From Plutella xylostella (taxonomy: Eukaryota > Arthropoda > Insecta > Lepidoptera > Plutellidae), in the NCBI RefSeq assembly GCF_932276165.1, contig NC_064002.1:372001-436000 (forward strand): a stretch of DNA of 64,000 nt. Direction: 5' to 3'. Made by a program: the position numbers and the translations under genes. The notes beneath the pieces are model-generated. The model saw only the letters and a program-made list of their open reading frames with translations, was not told the DNA's origin and did no database searches. Below are positions 1-12,637 of this stretch, piece after piece. Numbering within the stretch: the stretch's first letter is position 1; each line of letters starts with the position of its first letter.

Positions 1-1136
1 TGAGATCTTTAAAACCATAGGTAAAAGTAACATTTCGTCTGCCGTTTAGCATTCCTTTACCAAATTGTGTGCCAAATTTAAATATTCGCAGCTGGCAGCC
101 CCGCCGCACGGAGAGCGAGCTTCTCAAGTCTTCCGAAGCTTTTTGTAAGTAACAAAATGCAAATTTCCGAACATTAGCGTGTAAAAGATAAGAAATAGGA
201 TTAAGTTACTTATTGTACAGGCCCCGGGGTGGCGTATGTTAATTAGCGAGTAATAACTTGCAGATACAGCGATCGCCGCGCTAACTCACCGACGCTCACA
301 ATTGCTTGTTTTTGTCCAAATTGCTTATAATTGTTATGTCATGGCTGTAAGTCTTCTGTAACTTAGCAGGAGTCAGTTTCAGAAGCTAGAATGTTTTTCA
401 TCTTTAATTCATGCACACATGATGTTAAGTTCATTGTTTTTTGTCTTTAATATTGTCTACCGTCGTCTTTACCTATTGTAGATTTTTTTAAGACGTGGCT
501 ACTGCCTATTTACGTTCTGGATGTTTTAGTGTCTAACTTTCATAGGTATGCCTAAAGCAGATATCATTTTATTAAGTGAGTTTATTGATTCCATTCCGGT
601 AACAACGTCGACGGTTATAAAATTTCAATATTCTCCTAAAAATACCGTAGACTCCAGTAAAACAAAAGCCACTCAGCAATCGCCATAACCATAACATATT
701 CCATCCACACTTATTGATATTAAAGAAATTCAACTTCAAATAAATAACCTGAAATACCCATCGGATCCCCTGACCATTGTATCAATAAGGAGCGGGCAGC
801 CCAAAAGTGGGGTATTGATAAAAAATAAAATAATGAAAAGATGACCGTAACAATAAAATATAACTGCGAAGCGGTGGGATCTATAAATTCCGTTTATTTT
901 CCTTTCGGCGGAGGAGCGGGGTGCATAATGCGGCCTCGGGGGGAAACGTTACTTTTCAAAATTGGAACGAGATGGATCGACTGGCCGGTGGGCAACGATT
1001 GATTCGGAATATCAGTTTATTTACCACCATAAAGGTTCAATTTCTTATTGTGAAGATACTGTGAGTATCTCAACCTGCGTTGGTAAATTGTGCATCCTGC
1101 CGTCAAGCAACATTCTCTGCTCTAAGAAGCCGTAAC

Positions 1137-1169
1137 GTCTCCACAGGCGAGAAGTCGCCGTGTGGAGAC
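1137..1169. repeat. Short perfect hairpin (14-bp arms, one bulge)
   Basis: The left arm GTCTCCACAGGCGA (1137-1150) pairs with the right arm TCGCC-(G)-TGTGGAGAC (1155-1169) around a GAAG loop, with one bulged G at 1160. It is too short for a microRNA precursor and no T-run follows it. I cannot assign a function. It may be an unusually stable RNA hairpin or a bound palindrome. Confidence 0.5.
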
Positions 1170-3742
1170 ATTTTCTTTGGGAGTATATAGAAATACGTGG
1201 CACAACGACAGTATCGTCGCAATTTCATCGCCTGTGGAGATGGAGACGGCCCCTAAGCCAAAATTTTGCGAATTTAAGTAATAAAGTAGTATATCGTTTA
1301 GATTCCCAAAATTACAGTTTCCCATGGTATGGAAAAAGGGTCATCGATTTATCTTTGTTACTATTCTTCCTAAGCTAAAAACCATTTTCCAAATAAATAG
1401 TAACCACACTTAACCGGGATCGTCAGTTTTTTCACAGCATTATTTATTCACCCCGGGGATTCGGGCATCGATGTGTTTTCTTTGGACAGCCATCATCTGT
1501 GCCGGTTGTCAAAGGGACTCGCTAATACCTACAGTAACGGCCTTTTCATTTCCAATTCTATCAATAACAACCTCTGCTTTCATGCCGGACTTTTATTTTT
1601 ATAGCCGCCCGGTGTTTGTGAGGAAAACGATGGAAATGTTCCGGCTTTTATCGGAATTTAGTGACTTTTTTATTTTACGTAAAAAAATAGATTCAAGATT
1701 AAACCAATGGACATTGAACCTAACGTAGTTTGAACATGGACAAACAATAACAAACAAGCATCAGCTAATAGAATTCACTAAACGCTTAATTACTTAGTCA
1801 TACAGCCCACATTCCCCTCGCAATATTGCCGAAGACGCCAAAAGCCATTCCGAAACCACCAGCTTTATCTTTCTTTCCCGTAATCTCGGCAGTGCTTGCC
1901 AAATTTTCGCAAGAAACAGACCAAAAATAAAAGGGACCCCCGTTCATTAGGCGAAGTCATCAGTATGCATAATAAATTAGGGAACAGCGCCATCGCGCGG
2001 CGAGTGGCGGAACTCGAACGATGTGCTTCTGGCGCGTGATTGATTGATGGCGGCAAATTCGAGACGGATGAATGGTGTGTTTAATGAAATAGGATTTGTT
2101 TTCCTTGTGCCTGAAGTAATTATATGGACTTCAGACATTTGTTCTTCATAATGTCTGCTAAGCCGATTTTTTGGTGAGTCAAACATAGCTACTAGGAAAA
2201 TGTCCGTGGAACGGTGTATGAAGCTTAGGTATCTATGAAACTTTCTGTCCAGCATGAAATAGGTACTAAAGACATGGTAGCGACCGCAACATTATGTACA
2301 ATTTCTACCTATAATTAATAGTAGCTGTTCAACTGTATTTGAATTGCATCCAGAAAATACATATTATCCTTATAAAACCTTAATTATCAAGTAAATAAAC
2401 CGCCCGGGACTTTCCCGACCCGATCCAAAGGTCTCCATGACATCAGCGAGGCAGCGTTGGCTCACTGCATGACCAAAGAGATACTTTACATCAGAAATTC
2501 CTCAGAGCGATAGTCTATTGTTTTGGTGACCAGAGACTGCTCGTCTATTTGTATATTTTTCAGGCAAAAAAAACGCAAGATTATTATTATACTGAAAATC
2601 CTAAAGGTACAAAATTAAGTTGTCAGGTACATTTTGTACCTTTTCCATCCCTGAAAACTCAGCCTTTTCTCGAGTAGCAAGTGCGGGACTGTATGATAAT
2701 GACGGCGGGTGTTTTTGCTCCTCTTTCTGAACTATTTGAATACCTTCAGGGGTTAGGACCGACTGTAGGGCCACTCTGACTAGTCGAATGCAATATGCTA
2801 TCCCTGCCTCTAATATACTGTGGATTAGAGTCGTGATTTGAGCAGTATCGTATTGACATATCGTAATGGTCAAACAAAAGTGGCACCCTGTATTTGAATA
2901 CGTTTCCGAGTATTCACCAACTGCTGTGTCACTCGGTCAGTTAGAGTTAGTTCTGAGTTAGTTTGTAGTAAGTTGAGTCGGTCACTCGGTATCAATGATT
3001 GGGGGAATAAATTGCAAAAGTCCTGCTCGTTATTTATTGTGTAAGTGTGTGTGTTGTATGTGTTCTTTTGAAGGAAAGCGTGATTGATGAATGTGTTGTG
3101 AGGAATCTGTTTGGTGTCATCATTAGCATAAGATGTCGTTGATTTATTGTCTGATTTGACTAATCCGATTCTGTATTCTGTTGAAAGTTTGATGGAATAA
3201 AATGAATAAAAAATAGTTTGGACACTACTCTTTTATTTATGGTTTGCTTTCAATGGAGTTTTACAGAGTTCAGTCAGGAGCACAATGAAATCGCACGTTT
3301 TTGTTATGTAACTAACCTATCAAATAAACCACTATTTATTTCAGCTCGACTGAACACCGCAAAGACAAAATTAATTATCACATAAACAATGCACTTACAC
3401 AGATAACCGTCGTAAATCACTGCAGCAAAGAGGGGGTCCTTATTTTTATTTTTCTATCTTATCTCTTTTATTCTCAGTGCTATTCATGTAATTTCTGATA
3501 TAACTGAGATCTACACCGTTTTGGGTCCTATGTACCTTTACCTACCTTCATCAGCTTCGCTGAATCTGACTGAAACTTTTTTATAAATCATCGGTAAAAA
3601 AAATCCAATTACAAATATTTTATTTCAATCTCTCTGATTGCTGTAATCACGATAGGATTCGAAACTAAGGCGCCAGAGCGTTGCTGAGCGGAGCGGAGCT
3701 AGCAATTACGCTAATAGCGTATAGTAGACGCCAGGAAGAAGG

Positions 3743-3750
3743 TATAAAAG
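3743..3750 (+). promoter_or_regulatory. TATA-like box before a GC-rich patch
   Basis: TATAAAAG lies downstream of a GC-rich stretch and about 60 bp upstream of a GGC-repeat patch (3809-3830). The frame from the ATG at 3763 gives 70 residues with no recognisable domain. A core promoter is possible, but no linked coding exon was found. Confidence 0.2.
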
Positions 3751-6700
3751 TGGAATAATAATGTGGGTGGAGTGGACTGTGATTCGGGAGGTCACTGCAT
3801 CGTGATGAGGGGCGGCGGCGGCAGCGGAGGCTCGGAGAGGGCCATTCTCGGTGTCGTAAACTACAAGTTTTCTTGTCTCAGAATTGCCCCGTTTTTAGTC
3901 AAAGCTGTTGATGGATATTTACCTTTAAGTACTCAAAACTCAAAATGCTGTTGGATTTCTGGGTATTACATGTGATTATGTCAAAGTCTTTGGTTGCCGT
4001 TTTACTTCAGTACTGTTTCAGCATAATTTTCTTTTAAACTACAGTATAAAAGGTAGGTACTTTCTGTCCATGTGGCATTCAAATCATGTTAGTACGTTGA
4101 ATTACTAAATCGCCAATACTGCCAGATAAAGTATTTAAGTATCGAAATACTATGGGAGTTAAAAAGTTGACGTAGCAGAAACTTCAGTTTTTATTTAACT
4201 TAACGGCAAATGCTTTTTAAAAGACAAGGCCATTAAAACTTTCCTTTGCCAATTTTCCACGTCTTCTTCAAAGGTAACCAAACAAAATAAAATTCAAAAT
4301 CCATTCTTAACAAACGCTGAAAACAGTTTTGTTCACAGTGTAGGCGGTGATTGTAGTACATAAGGTAGTACATAGCGCTTGGGTCTGGTTATGTACTGAC
4401 GTAAATAGGACGGCGACTCCGCCAATGTAGCAACAGAATGTGGGACACAGGGGTGCCGCTCATCTCATGTTTTATAAAGCAATATTTTGTTCAGTTTTTT
4501 TCTAATTTGAAAGGCAATGGAAATTGTAACAATGTTCATATTATGTCAAATCAGTAAGTACCTCGTAGGAAAGTTCGTAATTAACGATAACGTTTCATAT
4601 TTTAACAAATACCTACTCTTCATGTATGGCGTTTCTCAGATTTTTAATATTTTTTTAAATTCTGTTAGTGATTCTATTAAATAAAATTAGGTAATTCTTG
4701 AAACTTTTCCAGGTTGGTTTAATAATAAGTTTATCTGCATGAGAGTGTGGAGTGAATGAGGATATGACAGATGATACGGTAAAATGGCGTGACATGACGC
4801 ACAAAGCCTAAATAAGGAAAAGTCTAGGAAGAAGTAGATCTATATAATAAATTATTTAATTAATATAAGAATAATTGTGGCATCCCTGCGCCCGCCGAGC
4901 CAACAAAACTGTGGGGAGGGAAGACAGAGCGGACCTCTCCACCTCCGAGCAAAATGTTATAAAAGTAAGGAAAATATCCTCTTCCCCTCCCCTCCCACCA
5001 CACCCCGCCACCCCCCTCGCTGAGAACACTCCAGATCGCGATTGTTCATGTATGAATTCACCACATTAGGAGTCAAGTAGGATAAAAACAGGACGCGCAA
5101 CGAAAGCTTTGAAAAATATCCCAAGCATTGAGTGATATTTGCAGTCTCGACTCCTTTTGAGCGCCTTAAGTGTGCACTTTTTTCATTCCGCTTTAACCCG
5201 AAATACGGAGGTAAAAGTCAGCGAAAATAAAAGTAGCCAGGATGGAAGCAGACAGATGTTTTTTAAATTGGATTTTTTAATCGGACAGTCTGAATGTTTG
5301 TTTGATATTTGGAAGTTTAATATGTTTTTCTGTGGTGCTTGTTTATGGTCGCAGCCTGCGATTCCGCACATTCCTCAATGAGGCGTGAGGATGGGATTTT
5401 AAAGTTGTTTATTAGGTAGTTTGGCAACTTGTTTCATCTACGTGGGACCTTTCTCAGTTTCACTTTTTGGTTAAAGATTGTCTTGGAATTTTGGCTCAAT
5501 TATATTATATTTTAAAATCGCAACGCATTTTGAGAAGCATAAAAAGACTTACATTCCCATCTGAAGCCTCGAAGGCACCATCCTGCGTCTTCTCTCTCAG
5601 CGGGCGAGTGCGTATCGCATTTAATTGGATACAAAAGAAGTGTAATACGGTTTTATTGCGGAGTTTATGTGTTCATCTCCTTTCATTGAATATGATCATG
5701 TTCGCTCGAGTGGGGTGCGGCGGAAATATCACATTTGAATAATTGGAGTGTTTATATCTTTAGATAGGTAGCTTTAGCTAATATTATTATAATTATATAA
5801 GTAAATTAAATAAAAACAGTACTCTGAATTCTTCATTAGGTTGATACTCAATATTTTTTGTAAATAAATCAAAGATTACAAGCTTTAGAATACGAATCTG
5901 CATAATTAACCCTTCCGAAAGTATTTAGGCCCTTCAAAATTAAAGCAAAAACAGAGGACCTCATGAAAGCGTGACCCTCGAGGAAATTGCGAAACATGAA
6001 TATGCAATATTTTGCGTAATGAAAGAAAAGAGAGGTGTTAATCTTAATAAAACTTGAGGATTCTAGTTTTAATTAATACAATCAAAACAAACAGGGGCTT
6101 TGAGGCTTCAACTTTACTGGACCGGATTCAAGTCAAATTTCAAATATTAAGTGAAGGTTTCAAAATTAAGTGAGTAATTATAATTATGTCTCCGTGGGAG
6201 GATTTGTAGTTCCTAAAGTGGCTCTTAAAGTTCACCTTAATAATAATGTAGGTCGTACTTAATAACTTTATTAAATTTTAACAAGTTCTTGCGAAGTATA
6301 CGAAGTTCAGTTCAGTTGATGAACTAACTGTAACTGCTATGGAAAATAGGATTACGGAAAACTTGAATAATCATTGGGATATTCAGTAAGATAGTGTTCC
6401 TAGATCCGGCCCTGCGCCGGCTGTCCCCAGGGCATCCAGCTATCACCGGCTTTCATTAACCACCAAACATTTTAATAAAGACTACACCGGTTAAATATTA
6501 CCTTGTAATTTAATCACTGTTCTCTTGTTAGGTTTCTTTTTAAACTTCTAGGTAAATATAATAGTGTTGTAAGATTCAGTAAGTACTTATGTATACATAT
6601 ATAAATATTTGGCTGTGGTGTGGTACATAGTAACGTATGGGCCAAATGAATAGTTGGTAAAACGTAAATACTGGTTGTATTTTTTTTTTATAAATATTGC

Positions 6701-8421
6701 TATAAATTCATTCAAAATCATTTACTTGCCCATTGAAATCGGTTTCAATATTTAGATGATACACAAATAATACCTACATTGTACACAATATTAGTACTCT
6801 TAACTAGTTACCTACCAAAAAGTTCCAGTGATATATTTTCGTCCGACGACGAAAACGTCCAATATTAAAACTAAGCGCGGCCCATGAATACGAACTGCTA
6901 ACAGACATCAGAAGTCCTAAAGTACAGCCTCCGAACGACTGAAATTTACATGAAACATTTTAATATACCTCCACCTGCCCTTTTTTCTCACGCCATGAAG
7001 GTATCAAACGACTCCCGCCCCTTAAACCCGTTATACTTTGTTAAGGGGAAGCTATAATAATATTTTTAAAGTTATAAAAGTTTAGTTTGTTTAGTTTGAC
7101 AATAACTGAAAAAAAACTTATAACGAATTATCTCAGAAAAAATAATGTTATCTTTGAAATGTTATTAAGATAATCATCATCATCACCATCCTGTAAACGT
7201 CGGCCTCGATCTCATCCAGCCAGCCCAAAGCTACATCAGATTGAAAATTATAAGAGCTGTACCAGTACTTAGTTACTTATCTTATGATTTAATTGCAAAT
7301 CACTATAAAAATAATGATGAGTTCATAAAATAAGATAATCTTACTTGAAAAATTAAGCCTTTCCCTTAAATTCATGACTGCTTTTATATACCAACCTGTC
7401 TATACTAACCGAAAATGGATAAAATATAAAGCTACTTCAAAGAAAGACAAAAGTGCTTCAAAATCAACAATTTTAAATGGAATAGTTTATGTTTTGAACC
7501 GACTTTAAGAGACTTGCATTTAAATAATATTGTTATCCTGGATATCCCTTCAATTATTTTAAACATGGCGGTAACATATACTTCTGGGATTATTCAGGAT
7601 TTCAGGATCTGATGATGTAGCATGGCCAAAGGAACGAGGGGACGTACGCTCGAGCTTGAGCTCTATTGGCTGCGACCTCTGGTACGTAGGTACTTATTGT
7701 GCTAGGCAAGACTAGGGCCTGATTTGTTTATTTAATTTATTCATCATCACACTACGTACATACTATTACAGTAGGTAATTATGATGAAGAGTAATTTTAC
7801 AGAATTTAAATATGCCATTTTGTTTAGTATTGCTGTGCAGTTTTTTCTTTATCTGTAAATGTTTTTATATCATTCCATTCAAAATGCTGTATATAAGCAA
7901 TTATTTTATTTACTTAACTTTGCATTCTAAACTGAAAAAATTTGGGGTGCCAACCGCAACCTCGTTACCTCGCAACCTAGACGGCCAAAAACCGCACTAC
8001 GCCCACAATCTTCACACGGCAACTAAGCTGGGAAAAAAAAAGAAACAAGCGCATAATCCGATTTTATTTCTGAAGCAGCTCCGGAGCGAAGGAAAGCACT
8101 CGACGGCACAAAGGTGACGGTGTCGCCAGCCGTGCGCACTTCACACAATTTATGCACATAGCTTACCCCGCGACTGCGTCACACGACGTGCTCTCGCTGA
8201 AGTAGGCCTGCTGCGGAGACGGGGGAAATAGACAGGGAATCAGGGTAAATATTAGGTAGGTTAGCTAAAAATGGCTTAACACTTTCAAAGCTGATCTGAA
8301 GTCTAAAGAATTGGCTGTCCCAGGTTTTACATCGCAGTTTATGGTATGAAATGTTACATAAACCATAAAATACCAAGTGTAAACTGTAATATAAAATACA
8401 GTATCCGTATCCTTGTAGAAT

Positions 8422-8450
8422 AAACAAAACACACCTAGTGTGTTTTGTTT
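8422..8450. repeat. Perfect 12-bp hairpin
   Basis: AAACAAAACACA (8422-8433) is followed by a 5-base spacer and TGTGTTTTGTTT (8439-8450), which is its exact reverse complement. No coding context is seen around it. Function unknown. Confidence 0.5.
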
Positions 8451-11400
8451 GACACACTAAAATTTTAATTACAAAAAGTCTAATAAACACGTTAAATTAT
8501 ACCCCCTTTTTCTTTACCAACAAAAATCAAGGTAAAAGTATACCTATGCCAAAATTTAACAAACTGTTTGGTAAGCCGTTTGTAACCTTATTTCAATCAA
8601 CATTGAAAGGACGTCGGTCGGAGGTGGAGGAAAGCAAAAAGTTCAGACGCGTTTTGAATTAATGGAATGACAATCGACAAGATTTGGAGGTTAAATAAAA
8701 TATTGCTGTCTTGTTTAGCATTTGCTTCACATTATTAACTGAGATTGTGAATTATTACTATGTTCAACATAAAATTTTGTTTATTAGCTTATTTTTCAAT
8801 ATAAGTACCTATCTTGTCACACAGAATATTTTAATTGAATTCACAATAATTACGCCATGTGAAAATGTGTTTGCAACATTGTTATGTGAAATGAGAATAC
8901 GCGTTTGGGGTTAACTGAAGGAAATCGGATTTAACCCCTCCGCGGCGCCCGCCGCCAGCTCCGTCACAGAATAGCAGATAAAACACAGAGCGCTACATAA
9001 ACCCGCTTTAATCGCCAATTAATCTGTGCTTGATCTTCGTTTTTGTGTTGCCATACTAAAGCGGTAACTACCGTATAAGTAAGAGGTTTCCAGAATTAAT
9101 TCCATTATTTTCCGCAGATACATACTTAGCAGGGGACGCCTGTCTCATACAAAGTGCCTATTAACGGATAGTTATTCTCGAGAGAGGCAGTGCTTTATGG
9201 GATAAACTGAATTGGTAGGCGTAAATGAAATGAATTAATTTATTAGAGAAACTATAATCTGCAGAGACGGGAGACGTTTACACAAAGACATTACTAGTAT
9301 ATAGGTAACACAGTCTTTCTGCTTACGTGTAGGTATACTATATTTTTCTACTTAGATTTTTTACGCCAGACTAGTGACACGCACAATTATTTTACGTTAA
9401 CGAACTGTCAATCACATGGCGTTAAAAAAACTTCTGAACAATATCCAACCATCTTACATTCAGAAACCTACAATTGAAGCAGCAATGACCAATCTCATAT
9501 CTGAAGGTTAAAATCATAAAACCATCCATCTAAAAGTTAACACGATCACGTAGTCAAGATTGTCGCTAATAGGTTTAGTATCCGCGTATCAACAGCGCCC
9601 CCTGTCGCCGTGCGATGCGTAATGCATGCCAAGTCACAGCTCTTACTATGAACTATACAGTGATAGACTGCAGTGTAAGCAATTTACCTACTAGAGTTTT
9701 CGTAGCCTTAGACCACAGTAGTTATTCAGTGTGTATTGTATATCCAGTATAGAATCAGAGACATTTTCTCGAAATAAATAACTACAGGAGCTACAGCCGT
9801 GCGGTACGACGCTAAATTTTATTTTAATTAAGTAATTAACTTATTACGGCTATCCATCCAAACTATGATAGGATTAATAAGGTAGGCAATTACTACAGTG
9901 TTCGTAGGAGAGGCTGATGTACTTCGCATATTTAAACAATGTGTTTTCCCGATCATTATAATTTTAAAATAAAAGTTTCAGGGCGTAGCACGTTTGAAAA
10001 ACTTGGATTTAACGTAGGAATGTTAGTGATGGATAGAAACATAAATTATTTATTTATCGACCAGTGCTACTATTTCCATTATTAATAATCTTTAGTTTAC
10101 CTTCCTACTTAAATCACAATACTAAAAACACTTTTAACCACGCAAAATACTCTGTTGTAGGCCGTTATTTTTTATTTGGCCTGTTTGTTTGTAAGCCTAT
10201 TCAAATCTAAACATCCTAAAACCGTTATCACAACATAAAAGTTTCTGATTAACTTTAATCTTTTCGGTAAAAGTAAAAACGGATTAAAACAAGCTTCTGC
10301 CCAGAATCTATTGACAATTTATGCACCGCGCGGTATTATGCAAAAGCGAGGGCCCAAAGGGCTGATTACTTGGAAAAGGTTCGAAAAGAAGTCCGAAGAT
10401 TTCGCAACTCTTGTAGGGCTTATGTAGATGTGCTAGCTCGGATTGGGCCCAATTAAGCTCACCTAAGATCAGCTATTACTTAGTATAAAAAATCATACCA
10501 ACATTATTACCAATATTTTCTATAGCTTTTTAAGTACTCTTTGAGTTTATTATTTTGGTTACAAAATATACATAATAGCAAATATTTCCTTGAAACTTAA
10601 TTTTGGGAGAGGCTTATGTTTAACAGTGCACATTGTTGGCAGATTATTATAAGTTAAGCTATTTACTAATGATTACTTAATATAAAGCATTTATACGATT
10701 CGAATTTCAAAATTCCACTCCTATGAAATGAAGTAACATATTTGGTCAAGAAAAGTATGAAATATATTCAGGTTAGCAGGTGTGTAATCCCTCTTTTGGG
10801 GTGATGGGAAATGAGGCATTACTGCATTGTTCTCAGTTAAGTGAAGGGTTTTCTTATTTTCGATGGTTAAATATATTGAGGCGATCCATCTACCTTTACC
10901 CCAAATAATTTATAAAACGTTAAGTGGAAGCTTTTATTGTGGAAAAATGTTGTTCGTTAGATTTGATTTATGTAACACCACCAATGGAAACCACTTGTTT
11001 TTGTGAATAAAGAATTTATTTAATTTATTTATTATTATTTATAACAGGGTGTAATCAAAAATATCTTTGAAAATCTATTTAAATTGTGTACGAATATATT
11101 TGAAAAGGCAGTAAAATTATCAATTGCCAGCCTCGACGTCATGGTTGCACAAATATTGAATCAAACAATTTCTTAAGACAAAGAGACGAAGACAAAAACA
11201 AAAAGACACCAGTTTCCTTCATAAGAAAACTGTGACCGAAGTTCAATCAAAGAAGCTTCCACACGTAAGTTATTCATGGCATTACTTATGCATGCAGCAG
11301 CGAAAATATTACAAGATTTTAATGAAAGAAATATTAATTTTAAGGTAAGTTTTCTTTGCGATGGCGGTATTAAGTTTGTTCGTATAAATACGGAGATTTT

Positions 11401-11559
11401 CTGCGAAATATTAAATGTTTTCGCTGGAAATTAGAAAATGTTATTGCAGCCGGGAACAAAATGTTTTGGTCCAGTCTAGTCTCCCGTCCCTGCCTACACA
11501 CAATGCATCGATGCACGCGGCCTAAAAAACGGATCTGGCTCTGAGCACAGATTTAATTC

Positions 11560-11671
11560 AAAGGTTGGCTGGAAGAAATTGCTTTTTGACAATAAGCCCG
11601 CCATTGTATGCTTTTACTGTGTTTTTCAATTGTTATGTATTTATGTTTGTGTGTTAAAATAAATAAATAAT
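11560..11671 (+). mobile_element. LINE 3' tail (5'-truncated non-LTR retrotransposon)
   Basis: It begins 'aaggttggctggaagaaatt' and continues through 'aagcccgccattgt' to an AAATAAATAAATAA end. The same module occurs at 21,325, 23,513 and 59,042 (+) and at 28,955 (-). At 21 kb it directly follows a reverse-transcriptase C-terminus, so it is the 3' UTR of a CR1/Jockey-like LINE. This copy keeps only the UTR. Confidence 0.7.
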
Positions 11672-12489
11672 TCAAACAAAATTTAACGTTTTCTTCTGTC
11701 ATCTGCATACATAACCAGTCAAAAGTTTCATGATAGTTTTCGCTAGAGGGCATGCTTGTTTGCGAGAAAACGTAAGCTTTACAGTTTTGGTGTTTACAGA
11801 GACAAACTATCAAACCTACTGTTTATTAAGAGTTTCAACAACTGTATTTTTATAATTTTAAGATTTAGTACGAGTATCTAGCTAGATCATCTAGTTTTGC
11901 AATCATATTACAATATGCCTCATAGATCTTCTGATACGAAGGGTTTAATTCTATTGCTATTAAATCTGAAAGTACCTACATACAATTTACATCGGTATAT
12001 AATTAATTTTAAAATTACTTAAAATTTAATCGTCGTTTACGTTATTATACCTAGACAGAATGTAAATAAGTTGTTTTCATACAAGTACACTTTATTTTTG
12101 TGACGTAGGTCAGTAAGTATAAGTATGTACTAAATGATACCTTAAAATGCACTTAGTTATTGTTAAAGTATGTGAGTACAAAATATCTGTGCAAAATATA
12201 AATATTTTTCTTTTTCCTTTTAATTTACATAATTCTGATGAAATGAGAGAAACATATTCAAATTTACGTCAAAAACAGTTCGGCCGTAAAAAGTATGAAT
12301 ACGATTTTCCTACACGCTTTATAAAAAAGTTTTCCTCGCGCCAAATGAAGCATATTTCTGCAGGAGCGAGGACCGTTCCGACCACCCTGTGTCATCCTAC
12401 TGAAGGATCTCACTTTGCTTCAAAGTTACTCTGAAAAGGCTTTGATATTCTAGCTCCTTATAACTTAGATAGTTACTTTAGAACCTTTA

Positions 12490-12637
12490 GTGCCAATTTC
12501 ACCATTCTCGGTTATCTAACCGACAGGGATTGATTTATAAATTAAACGTCATCTCCATATAAAATTCATGACAGATGTGTCAAAAGTTAACCATTACTCC
12601 CTGGTTAAGCTCTAACAGAGAATGGTGAAATTGGCAC
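12490..12637. mobile_element. PIF/Harbinger-like MITE with TTA target duplication
   Basis: The ends are perfect inverted repeats: GTGCCAATTTCACCATTCTC at 12,490-12,509 and its reverse complement ending at 12,637. The element is flanked by TTA on both sides (12,487-12,489 and 12,638-12,640). A 3-bp TTA/TWA duplication with short inverted repeats and no coding capacity at 148 bp is typical of PIF/Harbinger-derived MITEs. The inner arms also partly pair ('ggttatctaacc' with 'ggttaagc'). Confidence 0.8.

Larger units (their letters stand above)
1..11559. other. Non-coding stretch, no gene recognised
   Basis: Reading both strands I see no exon with recognisable protein similarity. The open frames are short, unlinked and lack domain-like composition. 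The DNA is A+T rich with many short runs. Local items are listed separately: a hairpin at 1137-1169, a TATA-like site at 3743 and a hairpin at 8422. A lone kB-like decamer sits near 2406. This is intergenic DNA or a long intron of a gene outside the window. Confidence 0.6.

Noticed and set aside
2405..2415. Perfect NF-kB/Rel-like site GGGACTTTCCC
   Set aside because: A single decamer with no promoter or immune gene nearby is expected by chance at about this frequency.
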